Assembly (NCBI GenBank): GCA_039566865.1
Contig: CM076949.1
Coordinates: 5,423,501 to 5,487,500 of the forward strand
Direction of reading: 5' to 3'
Length of the DNA stretch: 64,000 bases
Source: Aurelia coerulea
Lineage: Eukaryota > Cnidaria > Scyphozoa > Semaeostomeae > Ulmaridae
Shown here: positions 42,977 to 57,900 of the stretch, one piece after another
Layout: each line of letters starts with the position of its first letter
Numbering within the stretch: position 1 is the first letter of the stretch
Notes under the pieces: model-generated
The model's database searches: none
Told to the model about the DNA's origin: nothing
The model's input: the letters and a program-made list of their open reading frames with translations, nothing else
Made by a program: the position numbers and the translations under genes

Positions 42977-45900
42977 CTACAATGTACGAGTAATGACTTT
43001 AAAGTAAACGAACTTTACATCTTTATGGTAAATTTTACTCTTTATGCAAGACCTTATACTCATTACGTTACAAGGGTAACTATTTTTCCATTTGAGTGGG
43101 GAAAACCCCGATTAAAACTTTTCTAATTGACGAGGACAAACTTTTGAGTGAAAAATTTAAAGGGAGAGGGAAAAAAGAAGATAGTAGTTATATGACTGCA
43201 ATTGAGCATTGATATTAACAAGATGGAGTGAATAGGTACCACAATTAAAGCAAAACAGGAAGCATGCAAGCAGCAAAATATGTTGTTCTTCATTTCATTT
43301 ATCACTAACTCTTCACCAAACCAAAAAATTAGCGTGCTTGTATGCAAAGAAAGCATTGTGCTTTTATGCCGTTTAACCCTATCTGACCTGGGGGGGGGCG
43401 GATTCCGCGCCCCCTAGTATATTCTTGTTTACACGTTTTTCCGTGTACGCAGAAGGGCTCTGAGATTTTGTAAGTTTAACTTTATATCATAGATCAATAC
43501 AATAGACGATTCCAGAAAAGATGGACATTGAATGTTTCAAAACGCCCAGGTCAGATAGGGTTAATGCTAACTTTTTTATTATTGCGTTGTATGGACCAAC
43601 TCAAGACCTCCTACGTAAACATTTGAAACGTTTGGAAGGATATTTTCACCTGTCGTTTTATGAGAAACAAGTGAACGAAAAATAAAATTACAGAGAAAAA
43701 AGAGAAAGTCTAACCCCCTGGCAGTGCCTCGAAAATGTTGCAGTAAATTTTAAAAGCCAACAAACCTTCGCTTCTCTAGAAACTTCTAATTTGCTTAGTG
43801 ATTGCTTGAATCCTTTGCCAATCTGCCAAATCGTTGATTCGACTGATTGATCATTAAATGGCCATCGTTTTGACAATAGTTCATACCATACTGTCCTGTA
43901 GAAATAAAATCATATTGCAATTAATGTATCCATTAAAAGAAGACTAAAAAATAGGCTTTACGACGATGAGTTATATTTTTCGACATCAAATTTGCTCGAA
44001 ATCGTACCCAAACAGATTCTGAGCAGGAACTGAAACCTTGCGAACAATTTGAAGAAGACAGTTTCTATGGCTTTCCTTGTGACAAAAATTGTCATTAAAT
44101 TGGCAACCTTCCTATGGAATGTGAGCATTTATGACAAAAACATGAAAACATTATTTATAACATTAGACAAGAGTCATAAAATATCTCTGGGGACTCAAAT
44201 TAAAGATTGTTCTGCAAAGTGTGACAGTGTCGTTCATTTTGAATAGATTCTTTGCTTTCACTCAACGAGCTCTTATAAATATTCAAGTTAAAGGGAATCA
44301 AAGCATATATACGCCACTGATGAGATAATCGTGCGAGGACAATGGTCCACGAGTAATACTGATATCTGATAGGCTAGAATCATGGGCATTGTGGACACGA
44401 TTTGTGTCCATCGTGTCCACAATACCTGGCCTAAATGTTACTAAATGAATAAATGTTGTTCTGTTCGTTACCTTGCTTTTCTTCCATATTTGGCTAAATG
44501 ATCTAAGTCAACAAGTAATACTGATATCTGATGGGTTAGAATTTGACCACAAGTGGCTTGAGCCATTTCTATATCTTTAAATCCGTTCAAATTGACAGAA
44601 ATCCCACACCTCAACTACGAAGATTGTAATTATCGTTAATTTACTGGCAAAGTTTGTTTATAAATAAATCCTGCACGAACTGATATAGTAAAATTTGTAA
44701 AATCATATCAATGGCTGCTAAAATCTTATTAAGATTTGCAATCCAAAAACGAAAACACAAAAACCTCAAAAGACGTCTTATGATTCATAAAAAGCGACAA
44801 TATTCATAGATATCATTAAGATCTGCATCAAAATCGTCAAAATTTATCTCTTGCTAGTGCCAATTAAATCTGATTCATTAAGAGTGAAAAGCACCTTGAA
44901 TCGAAATTTTTGACAACAATTATTTGTCGCGTTTTGCCGCCTTGAACTGGTGAATGACGGTAGCTTCAAAGAGATTTACTGAAATAAAGTATCCTTATCG
45001 GACGAGCCATGATAAATCATGTACTAGATAGATTTAGACGATTAAAATTGTCCTCCATAGCCGGAAATCAAAATGTCAGAGATCAAATAAATTTGGTTCT
45101 CTTGTTTATTCTTTTTATAGCGGCTATTCGATATAGTTATGTCAATTCCCTTTAAAGATCTGTAATAATTGCTACAACCAACCATGTGCTACAATTGCCC
45201 CAGTGTTACGTGGCAATTGGTGGCAATTATTGTAACACTTGACCATGCCCACTGATTATAAAACTATCACGGCGTTACAAAAATTGGTTCCATGTGATGG
45301 AAACTGATGGAAACTAAAGTCGTTTTCATCCCAAGAGATGCAACTACCGATTACCTCCATCATTACTTAGACGATATGACTGATTTTCCAAAACGTATTA
45401 CAACTGACCCCCCCGGTCTCCCCTCTCTGAGCACTTTGGGTTGATTCAAGTTTCTTTTAAGCAAGTCTACTGTCTGTCTCAAATTTGATGTCACGTGAAA
45501 ATGCACGCGAATAACAACAATTGAAGTGTTTTGCATGAGTAATTTTGCGGTACCGCAAATCTCACTAGCAGAATCTCCGGTGCTAACTGCCAAACAAGGG
45601 TCACTTCAGTTCATGTTTCGTCTTCAGAGACCATACTGGATCGTTTACGCAGCTAACAGAGGATTCGGTGGCACGATTTAATTTTGAAAACAATACAACG
45701 TTATCAACATGGCAACCGGAAAAACAAGCGAAGCACGAAGAATTAAAGAGGATGGTTCACACAAAAATAAATAAATTGATCAATAATTAACGGTTTAAAA
45801 AGAAATTGATTGGATTTTTGGTGTTAAAACACGTAGGAAATGTGATCATAGCAGCGAGAGGTGAGATCATCGTAAAAACAGGGCGACGTAGAGTTGAATT

Positions 45901-48900
45901 TGCTTTGAAAAACCTGTTGAATTTAATTAAACATTCTCAATAAAAACGGCGAGTGGATCGTAAAGAATTGTTATCATAATGGGGGGGGTACTTCACTAGG
46001 GAAATGACGGGGGTGTGGAAAACCTCTCCACACCCTGCACCCTGTCGCATAAAAAATGGGCCAAAATTATACCCTGTCGCATAAAAATTTTGCCTCTCAA
46101 AAACAGAGTAGAACGCGATTTTTGCTTGTGATACCCTGTCGCATAATTTTCTTACCTATTAGAATACACTGTGACATAATTTTCGTTAGAAAAGGACACC
46201 CTGTCGCATAATTTTTACCGCATAAGGACACCCTGTTGAGCGGCACATCCCGTCAGGTCAAGTATGGGAGTACCCCCCCCCCCCTTCCGTATGTCGGGTC
46301 TCATAAATTGTAGCATAACCTTTGGACCATAAAATAAGAAAATAATTAAGAACTAATCATGAAGGAATTCGGAAGTGTTGTAAACAAAAACAATAAGCAA
46401 AAACAATAAACCAAAATCATAAACAAAAACATTAACCCTTTTGTAAACGTAACAAAAAAAGTGCAATGCTAGCACCCTTTCTTTCAACATTTATTTGAGT
46501 TTTACATCTTCAGCGAACAAGGAGCGATTGCTTCCAGAGCAACAATCTTTACTTATTCTAACTTTCTTGTGCAATAAATCGGTGAGCTCTCAAACTAAAA
46601 CAAGACAATTCAAGTAACAGCTACTCCACAGTCGCTGCACAAATGGGGCCAACCTGGTTTCATGAGTCAATTTTACTGCGTTCGGGTGAGAGTAATGGAC
46701 ACGAGGGAAGTGATCGTGTTATTTTTGGACCTGCAATCGCGGACAAAACTCATGAGACACGTTGCTTTTTGGAGGAAATTTTGAGTTAAGATCCCCCTTG
46801 CCCCCCATTGCAATGTTGGAGGCTGATGATGCTAATCATGTGCAAACAAAGGGAAGTATAACGCATTGTGTAGTCCTGCTACATTGCAAAGGGGGAGGTA
46901 GTAGACATGCAGGAAAGACCTCTTTTAACGCAAAACTCATCAGTCTCAACGAATTTTGTCCGCAATTAAGGTCCCTTGAGCCCAGGCCTTTCTGTCGCAA
47001 ATGATACCAGGTATCCGGCTGACACGGGGCACTGTTTTTTGGAACATCTTGTGAATTTGAGCAACCATTGTTAGGATTTATAGCTGTTTGACGAAAGCAG
47101 TAGACTCAATTACACAGCATGAAAAGAGTAGCCTGCGTGCAGACTCTACTGATTTCCTTTCATTTCAGAGAGGTTCTCCTCCAGTAGAGTCTGCGCAACA
47201 GCGACCAAATCCCTGTTTTCAGTTCATGAGAAACGATGAACCTTTCCTGATTGGCCAAAGCATATCCCCTTTGTTTGATGGAGCGTCTGTGTCTTTGTTC
47301 GAGTCTGCTGATATTCAATTGGCGTATGCATGAACAAAGATAGCCATAGAAACCCTTTTGTGATAAATGTGTGTCGGTGCTTTGTCTACCCTATTCATAG
47401 GCAGCTCTATTGAATCAAATTCAATGAGTTAGCTCCTCAATCCTTGGAACCACGCGTGACCAAAAACAAGGATTTGGTCGCTGTTGTGCAGACTCTACTG
47501 GAGGAGAACCTCTCTGAAAAGAAATCAGTAGAGTCTGCACGCAGGCTAGAAAAGAGGCAAACATGAGTAAAATATTTGAATAATGTTATACATACCCGAA
47601 AGCGTAAATATCTGTTTCTTTTGTGTACAAATGCAGCTCGCTGCCTGGTAACAATGCGTCCAATGCTCGAATAATTTCTGGAGCTTGATAGCACAGCCAA
47701 TGATTCGTTATCAATAGCCATCCAGGTCTGTGACGACATGAAACATAATTTGTCATTTCATTTCATCAAGACTTCAAGCTATTTATTAACAAGCAACATA
47801 TCTACGGTAGCTAAAAAGCATACGCAATTTAAAATACAAACTTTTCATGCTACTTTCTACCGATTTAATAATAGATGTGTAGCTTAGGACACCTAGAAAG
47901 AACTCTAATGAGCTTTCGGGCTAGGTGCCCGTTGCCTCAGTCAAGCTAACATTCAGCGATATTGAAATTAATACGAATAAATTTTTTTTAACACTAACAC
48001 TAACTCTAAGGAAAAAAATCTAAGAAAAAAAGGAAAAAAGAGAAACAAAACTAGAAGAAAACCGTTTAGTTTCTATACTCTCAAGTACCGAATAAACGGG
48101 GGGGTGAGAATAATCGGGGGGGGGGGTTGGAAATGGTTCAATATAATAATAATCGGGGGGTTGGAACAATCGGGGGGGTTGGAAAAATTGAGAATAGTCG
48201 TTTTTCGTTTTCTTAGTAAAACACGTATCTAACATGGGTACCACGTATGTAAAGCACGTATGTAATAATCACGGTTGAGTGGAGTTTAGTTGAATTCGGA
48301 TGTTTCGTATGGAAGATTGATGGGAGAAATCAATTTTTAATTGTAGCTATTTAGTAGCCATGTTTTGTGGCTTTTTGTAAAAACTTTCTTACTCTGAGAG
48401 ACTCGTATTTCTCTCGGAGTTTCATTCCATACCTTCACTCCGTAATTTGTGATGAAATAATGAAATTATTCAAAATGAGAAGGTAAAAGTTTACAATTCA
48501 GACCTATAATGGTTATCGAAGTACTTGGAGCCTATCGGGGGAAAAGGTATCTTAGATTTTTGGTAGTATACGGGCATGTGCCATTTCTTAGGTGTACTTG
48601 TGTTCAAATTGTAGTATTTTGGGATCGCTTTCAGACGTTTTCAGGAGGTCTGGGTGCTGCTCCGGAGAAAAGACGGTAGAATTATGGAAATTACAGGAAT
48701 TGCTTATAATTTACGAAATCATGGCGCAGTCTTTCATCAAATATTGACGAGATTATGACCCAAAAATTCTAAAAAGTACGTTTCTATAAACCAATAGACC
48801 TGATCGGCTAAGGTTTGTTTTACCCATTTCAAGTCATGTGACCATACTCTTGAGAAGTTTCAGTATTATGCTACTTTTTGCACTCATGGCACAACTTTGC

Positions 48901-51900
48901 ATGGCACGAAATATGCTAGAGAAATCAAAAGATGTTTTATCAAGAGATTGATCACATGACTTGAAATGGGTGTAAACAAACCTAAGCCGATTTCGTCTAT
49001 TCAGTTACATGAAAAACATTTTACTCGACTCTACATTAAAAGAAACTACTCTACAGTCAGTACTATAGATGACTGTACTAAAATGATGCAACTGGATACT
49101 CTTACCATGCGCCCAAAAGAATCTCGCAATGAACTACATAAAGGTGCTTTAAGGGTTTTATACCAGGATTTTGAATCCTCTTTTGAAGAACTTCTATTTA
49201 GGCATGATGATGTTACAATACATGTAAAGAACCTACAGAAACTGCTCTTAGAAGTTAACAAAACGCTCCACCAATTAAATCCGTCATACCTCTGGGAGAA
49301 TTTCCAAACAAAATCTATTACTTACAACTTACGAAAACAAGTATTATGTGAGCTTCCTCAGAGGTCTGACAAGATAAAATATGGGATAAACTCCCTAAGA
49401 TTTAGGGGAGCTATGCTGTGGAATACCCTAAACGATGATGCAAAGAATGTAGCGTCTGTTGCAGCTTTCAAAAAGGAAATTAAAACTTGGGATGGAACCA
49501 GTTGCCTTTGTACAATTTGTAAATAGACACTGAATTCCTTTGATTGTAAATTAGCATGTATTACTTTAGGTTTATTGTAAATAGTTGGTGTAAATTAGCT
49601 TTATTCTTTTAAAACTATGTAAATACCAACTTTAAATAAATATATGAAAAAAATGAGAAAAGCTCACCCAGTAATGAATCAGGGATTCAGAATTGCCGAC
49701 AACGCAACTTTGGTTAGAAGAATGCAAAAAGACCCTGTGTAAAAATGTCCCTGCCCTTCTCTAGTGCAGTCGACAGTTACAATCTAATAAAATAAAACCT
49801 CACACAAAGAGAATATATTTACAGTATGATTAAGAATAACAACACTTTTACAACGAAGAACAAGACAAGAAGATACCACAATGGGTGTGTACATGCGCAT
49901 CTCCTCGCAGCCAAACGAGAAACGAACAAGAATGAAAACACTATTTTGACAAGCACATTACTAAACTGTGAATGACTATCACAGACAAAACAAACAAACA
50001 AACAAACAAACAAACAAACAAGCAAACAAGCAAACAAGCAAACAAGCAAACAAACAGCTGTTTCTAAACAGGTGAAGATGAAGGTGAAGTTGCGATTTTA
50101 GTGCCAAGCGCTGGGATCAGAGACGTAGCTAAGCGTTAATCGAGTCCGCGACCCCTTGTCATGACGCTCAAGTGGTGGGGCTCTACCTGGTATCGAACCC
50201 TGTCCACTTGACTGTTCTGGCTGCAAAGTCAGAGGATTACACCACTGCGGCACAACACCATTACACCACAACACAACAGCAAACAATCATAACACAAACT
50301 AAAAAAGTAACTTGGTGCTTAAAACTTATTCGCTTATAGGTAATCAACATGGCAAAAGCCTTTCTAATGATGAAAGAAATAAAAAAAACCTTCTTGTTGC
50401 ATGTAGTGGAATTGTACAAAGATAAACAAGTAAATAAAGTTAAATATAAGCACTTGGATGTGAATTGAAATAAGCACCTTTTTAATGATTAAAGAAAATA
50501 CCTTTCTAACGGAGACCTTGTATCTGCAACATTAAGCAAGCCAAAGTCAGTGATAACAATTCGATGTTTTTCGACAAATAGATTCTTCGAATTCAGGTCT
50601 TTATGTACAATTCCACGAGCGTGAAGGTAGCCCATACCCTATGGAGCAAGGACGATCTTTGTATTAAAAATATAGATATCATGGCAGCATAGGAGACAAA
50701 TGTTTCTTGTTGGCAAAATGGCTTTATGCAAATTAATTTGATTTGGAACTGTTTGATCACACTATCATCTACTTTCCCTGTGGATGCATAACTTATGTGC
50801 ACTTTCGTGAAGGTTCCATTTATAGAATCATAGAATTTTATTTAAAACATTATAGCATATAACATTGAGGAGTTTTTCAAATCTTCTCCACTTTTTCATT
50901 GTTACATCATCAAATATTTAGCCTCCTCTCTATCAAGGTCCATCTCTAATAAATCCCTTCCCTCTGAACAAATATTTTAAACAAGCCCTCCTCTCTATCA
51001 AGCCTCCCCCTTCACTTATGTCAAATCTTAGAGGTTGCCAAAGATTTTCCATTTATTGAACCAAATAAGTTTGCATGTTAATTTTGATATGATTTGAGAT
51101 AAAACTGTGTTGAATATATGTATTTGACTTGTAACATTGTATGTTGAATCCGCAAAATATGGTACAAAAGAACTAAAAAGCATTCATATATATCCTTGTA
51201 GATTGCTTTTATGAGTAAGCCCCCTTCTCTAATAAGCCCCCTCTCTTTTGAGCCCCCTCTGGAGTGTCCGAAATGGAGTATCCGCTGCTTCGATAAGCCT
51301 AGCTTCTCAGCGTCCTAAAAACTACCTTCGGATGCTAGGTAGAAATATGGAAGACAATAACAAAACAAAACAAAAAGTTATAAAATTGGCTAGAATTCTA
51401 AACCAGAAAACGAGTCAGGTAGGGTGGGGGCAAATTGGATGTTTTGGTTTTAAATTTGACATGTTAAAATTCTAGTAATATTTGAAAAACTTTACACATT
51501 TTGGATCACCTGCTACAATACGAAGGCAAATTGATTTAATTCGGTGGGGCACAGAGAATCGTTTCGTAACTCCTTCCCCGCAGTTTTCATTCCGCAAACG
51601 TTTATTGTCGTTAACTTATGTTGTATTTGGCGTATAGTGATTAATTTGCACGTATTCTTTTTTCTTGTTTATCTTTTTGTGTATTTGCTGGTAGTGATTA
51701 CTGTTTTTGTTACATGTAAGATCATAGGGTAGTCAAGCTATTTTGCTCCTCGTGTTATCATCCCTAATAGTGCTGTATGGTTGTATATTATCAATATGTA
51801 GAGTAAGTAGTAACATGTATTGTGAGAATTTTGTCTGGATATATCTGGATTTTATCTGGATTTGACAAAAAACACGAAGGCAAACATGATTTGAACTTAC

Positions 51901-54900
51901 TTGTGCGACTTGTGTGATCATAGCAATGATTCTGTTGCTATCGAATGTGATATTTTGTTCGTGAATATGCTGATGAAGTGTCAATCCTTTGCAAAAGCTG
52001 TGATTGAAAAAAAGAGTCTATCACATCTAAATCAACCCTGAATTTATCAGACACCAACTTGATTTCTATGCAGAAAAGGTACGAAAATCTAGCTTGAAAA
52101 GCCTGACCATAGCAATAGTTTTCATTGAAACCCAACATTTTTACTTTTAGTGTGTATCGATTCGAGAAACAAAAATACTAGATCTTTAATCGAGGCATTT
52201 AAAGGCAATGTATCCATGTAAGTACAGCTGCGTATACATTCTTGTCAAAATTTGCTGACGCGATGCTGACGAAGAGCGTCGAAGAGCTTACTGTGATTGG
52301 TAGATTTTAACTGATCACATGCAAAACTAGAATTCAAATTTCACAACGAGGCTACCTGCTGTGAGACTTCGGGCTCAGCTCTGGAATCGCAGCCGCAAGT
52401 AAGTCATCAGTCTGCATATATTAGATCTGGCTATCTCTTTGGATCACATGAAACGTCACGTGAAAATAGCAAAGTCGCCGTACTTACATGGACACATTAC
52501 CTTTAATGTGCATATCAAAACTATGCAATCATATTTCACACGATAGTTAAATCCTCCCTGCGACATATACAACTGCGTTACAGGCTGGGTACAAGACAAG
52601 AACTGGATTTGAAAAGAAATTATTTCACATAATTTGCGTGACTCAAAGTCACGTGACTCGCACACAAAAACCTGATGTCTTCAATTCAAGGCTATTATTG
52701 CAATATGCAACCACTAAATATGATCCTCGAAACTATAGTACAAAAGAGAGATCTTACGATCTGCTGCATACGACAATATTAGTTGTGTTTCTAAAACAAC
52801 AATAGTCTGCATAATTTTGAGTTACATTACATGAAAATAATCGACCTTGACGTAACCAAATAATTAGCAAAATGACACCACACATCCGGGGGGGGGGGGT
52901 CTACCTTGGAGAAAAACAGCGGGGATATGCCTGCCAGAAGAAAATTTTATGACCTTGTCCTGGAATAAATGTTTGAAAACATAATACCTGTCCTGGATAA
53001 TACAAGTTTCTTTGTACGTTATTTGAACTTTTCACGTCAAGTCTGACCTGTCCTGGAAAAAAGCTTTAATGGACATACCTGTGCCGGAATAAATACACAG
53101 CAGGTATGATCCTGTCCCGGAACTTTCAACTGAAAATGGGACCCTATTGGCAGGCACATCCCCGGGACCACACGTTACCGCGGCCTAGCACAGGAGTTGA
53201 ATCTTTGCAAAACTTTAAAATCAATCGTGCAAAGTGTTATTGCCTCATTCTTTCAAAATGAATTTTCAAATGGAAATTTAGGTAATCATTGTTTTTATAT
53301 CCTATGAAAGGATGTACGGGAGGAAGTACCTAAAAGCTTTGACAAACATTGAAAGCATCATAGATTCTAAATTGTTTGAGGAAAATCAAAAGAATGTTCG
53401 TGAAAACCTCAGTTTGTGAAGATCTACAAGATTATAGCAAGAAAACATCTGTAGCTTTTATGACTTAAGATTTTAATAATTCGATAACGTCACAACGTCA
53501 AAACTAGCAACAATGCAAAAAACACTGAAATACTGAAAATAAAGATGGTATCGAAATTTCTCTCGAAATTTCGGATTATGGAGAAATACCTAACGTTCCC
53601 CTTCGATCAATCTATTTGAAAGAATGGGGCAATAACATTTCACACCATTAATTTCAAAGCCTTGCAAAGGTTCGACGCCTACACGTTTTTTTTATGAGAA
53701 ACTTGGATCAGCACTTAGTACTAAAAGTTTTTAATTTCGTATGAAAATTTCGGTATTTTAGTAGTAAGAGTTTCTTAATTAGTTTCTTATTTTTTGGGCC
53801 TAAAATTGCGGTATTGTTCGAAGTTGAGCCTTTCTCGACAAAAGGCTTGCATTTTGCATTGACATTGTCATCACGAATAAGCCATGCACAGCAAGGCAAA
53901 AATTTAAAAAAAGATGCAGGTACCTTTGTTAGAGAGACATAGAATAAGAGAGACATACAGAAGTAAATTTTAGAATTTCTTAGCTGTTCTTGACTGTAGT
54001 ACTAGAGTTTCTTAAATTTTTGGTTATCGTAGTACTAGTTTCTTATAAACCAGTTTCTTATAAAAAAAACGTGTATGCTCCCCAGCCTGTTGCGTTGGAT
54101 TTGAGAACAATTCAATAACATTTTACCACTGCACTTGATGATGAGAATTATTGGAAAATGAAATGACCCTCTTTGCCTACGAAAAACGCAGCCCAACTCA
54201 AACTGAACATTTCTAAATATTAGAAGACTTAGATAGTTGCAATGCAAACCACTTGCAAGCACAATCCATCTTCTTTCCAATGATATATAGTCAGTATACA
54301 GGGTGTCCCCAAAAATTGTGCCCCGTTTGCCTGAGGATTGCGACAAAACGGCAAAAGATTCTCGCAAAAATTTTATATGATGTTTCTCTTCAGATGTTCA
54401 AATAAAGTTTGCTGCCATTCCCATAAAAATCCTTTGAAAAATGATGGAGCTATCACCTTCAGAAGACCAAATTTGCCTGATGACTGAAACCAGCGGTCGG
54501 ACATCTCGTCTTACTATTTTGCAGTAATAAGTAGCTTAACATGAGGTAAGAAATAATCTATGTGAGGTCAGAAATAGTGGAACTCTCTAAGGATTTTCGG
54601 ACTTTTCACGAGAGCTATAAAATTGGAGGCTGCTATTTCATTTTCCATCCATGAAGCTATATATCTCTGCAAAATTGTACGACAAAATGGCCGTCCGCTG
54701 GTTTCAGTCATGGCGAATTTGGTCTCCTGAAGGTCATAGCTCCATCATTTTTCAACGGATTTTTATGGGAATGTTAGCAAAATTTAATTGAATCTCTGAA
54801 GAGCAACATCATGCAAGAGTTTTGCGAGAATCCTTTGCCGTTTTGTCGCAATCTTCAGGCAAATGGGGCACAATCTTTTTGGGACACCCTGTACATTGAT

Positions 54901-57900
54901 GTAACTATCTATCAAATAATTAACATTTGGCAACTGTGGCCTACTTCAGCTGCAGGATGCGGAGAGCAAACCCAAGCCTCTTACCAAAAAAGCTGCGAAC
55001 CAATTTTAACATCGCAGGCCTAGAAGTACTCTCAGTGATGGCCTTAAAATATTTTAAAAATCTAAATCCATGAGATGTATCATCTGAATGATAAAACAAC
55101 CTTTAACGAAGTTTAAATATTGTATATGTAAAGCAAGGTCCCAGCACTTTCCTGCATCTGAAATAGGCCATACATACTGAAACATAAATGAAAAATAATT
55201 CTATCAAGGTATAACAAGAGCAGATTTTGTAATACAAAAGCAACAGTTGCGTTTGATTGACACCTCAATTCAAAGCGATTAGCAGCTGCAGACAAAGGAA
55301 ATTCTCTCAACCAGTAATTCAAAACAAACAAAGCCGCAAAAGTTTCCCCAAAACTGGTAGGGCAAACTCTCGCCTTGTGCAAGCGAAAGATGGTTTTTAA
55401 GGGAAGTTATGTGCTTATAGCGAAAGCAGAAGGGTAAATCTAAAGTTCTGTCGCTTAGATTATGTTTATTTGATTTAGGAGCTGTTTTGTAATCGTTTCA
55501 TTTTAAGCCCTAAAGACGCGAGAATTACAATGCCTTCTGCTCCGCTCCTGAATCAAATAAATATGATCTAAGCGACAGAACTTTAGATTTACCCTTCTTC
55601 TTTCGCTATAAGCACATAACTTCCCTTAAAAACCATCTTTCGCTTGCACAAGGCGAGAGTTTGCCCTACCAGTTTTGGGGAAACTTTTGCGGCTTTGTTT
55701 GTTTTGAATTATTGGTTGAGAGAATTTCCTTTGTCTGCATCCGCTAATCGCTTTGAATTGAGGTGTCAATCAAACGCAACTTTTGCTATTGTATTACAAA
55801 ATCTGCTCTTGTTTCAAGGTATACAAACTGTGTATTATTGGAAAGAAGACAGATTGCACTTTTAGGTGATATCGACTACATTAAATTAATTCAAATATTA
55901 TTTTTTCAGAGAAATTGAATTTAAAATTGGGTTGCGTTTTTTTGGGACACCCTGTGGAACAAAATGTATTTACCTTGTGACGATTGCTAATGTAGGCGGC
56001 TCCATGCAAGCGCCCATGAATAGAATGAGGTTTTCGTGCCTCGTTTTCCTGAACGTCTGCACCTAAAATGAAGCAGTGAGATAAGATAAGTGAATAGGAC
56101 GGGATGAGACAGAAACGGCAATAGACCTTTTTACTTGCAAGAAAAGGGATTTGGATCTAGCGTCCAAATCTGGTAAAGTTTGAGAAGGAAAACAAAAACT
56201 CGACCCCCGTTCTCAATATAAACATTGCTAGCTGTGGCAAGAAGTTGACTCGTTTCTCAGAACACTTTACAGAGAGTTTATTAACGACAACTTTACTCTT
56301 AGTGAGTTACAAATGTTATAGTTTTCACACAGGCAAACTTTATTTGCATTTTGGTGTTGTTTGTTGCTATTTTTTCCCAACGTTAAGTGAGTTTATTCTG
56401 TAACAGTAGCAATTCAAAAGTGCGAGCATGCAAGGTTTCATTTTGCGAGTTAGCGAATCGAATTTTGCTGTTTGTGATTGAAATACAAGAAAACGTTATT
56501 CCGATCCTAATATTGAATGCAAGCAACGAAAAATAACGCCAAAAGTCGTAAAAAAACTTGCCTATGTATTACCAATCAACTCTGAGTAAAGTTGTCGTTG
56601 ATTAATACTCTGAAAAATGTTCTGAGAACCGAAGCAACTTCTTGCCACAGCTAGCAATGTTTATATTGAGAACGGGAGTCGAGCTTCGTTTTCCTTCTCA
56701 AACTTTACCAGATTTGGTTGAAGACACAAATAAAAACAAACTACCGGTTACCAACAAAAAGGTGAACATTTTTTGGGACATCGCCAAAATTTGAATTTAT
56801 TACCAATCATGAAAACTCCTGTGCATGCATGTGTGTCAATGACCAAATTAGATTCACCCATATTGCAAAGTTTTGAAATGGTTGTGAATTTGTTTCATCC
56901 TGCGCTTTTACGAGCAACTTGGTTTTGAGGCATACTGCCGGTTCACAAGAAATGACGACCAAAATTTAGTTTTTATCCCGCATCACTACTTAAATTTGTT
57001 GCTTATATCCTTGAAAATGCTCTTATATCAGTTAGCATTCGCACCTTCATATAAAGATTGCAAGAGATAGCTCTTTGATCAAATATAATTCTTTGTCGAA
57101 TGCTGTTACTTAAACCATGATCTTTCACGTCACAATTTCAACATCGCTGTCGTGAAGAAATAAATAGCGATCGCCTGGTGGATTTATTTGGTCTGTGGTG
57201 CAAGTATACAAAAAGAATTCTAAGATAAGATTTTTGCGATTTTTCATACACTTTCACGTTTTATTCAGTCAGCTGATACAAATATTACGCGCCCATATGC
57301 ATGGTTTTCGAGCTTCAATTCCGTTTACGGATAGCCTGTGCGATCCTTGACAAAGAACACAGCTGTTGCAATGAGCCACAAACATAAGTACATGTCCTCC
57401 AATGTCAGTACGAAGTAAAGCGTATTCTACCTTGTATTTGAAAGCTGTTTTCTCTTTTTCGCTTGGATTTTCCACATGTAGAATTTTAACTGCAACTTCA
57501 CCATGCCATTTCGCTCTGCAAAATGATTGAGATGGTTCGAAATTGTTATATTGAGTTTCAATAACCATAATGTAAAGAATAACCATAGTTTCAATAACCA
57601 CAATGTCTTCGATATGGATCAAGCATAAGTCTTTTACCCTTCTGGTTTATGATTTATAAATTTGATGATTTAACTTTTTTTTTTTTATATAATATATTCC
57701 AAATAAAATTTACGATACAAATTACGAACTACATTACTTACAAAATTACTCTACAATACTACTAGGACGATCAACCCCAGGGAGCAAAAGGCTGTGTCTA
57801 CCCCGAGGCCATTAAATAAAGATAATAAAGGAAAAGAAACTCCTTTAACTATGGGACAAAACGGGTGGCTTATGAAGGGATGGTTAAGTGGCTACAGAAA

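Noticed and set aside
45560..45610. Minus-strand peptide [10 protein letters not shown] as a duplicated KSR APE exon
   Set aside because: Only LAPEI matches. There are no fitting splice sites or phase, and a complete APE exon exists at 47596-47727.
45981..46284. 8-bp target duplication for this poly-G element
   Set aside because: Flanks TTATCATAAT and TTCCGTATGT do not match. The caps have decayed, so family membership rests on internal structure only.
48966..49526. Taking the ATG at 48966 as the start of a 186-residue protein
   Set aside because: The first dozen codons lie in an adjacent MITE. The rest is a 5'-truncated LINE RT fragment.
57269..57622. 117-codon minus-strand ORF as a stand-alone protein
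   Set aside because: Only its 57431-57515 part is coding (KSR exon 3). The ORF start lies in intron and its end reads through the donor. Exon 4 at 55974-56062 supplies the real continuation.
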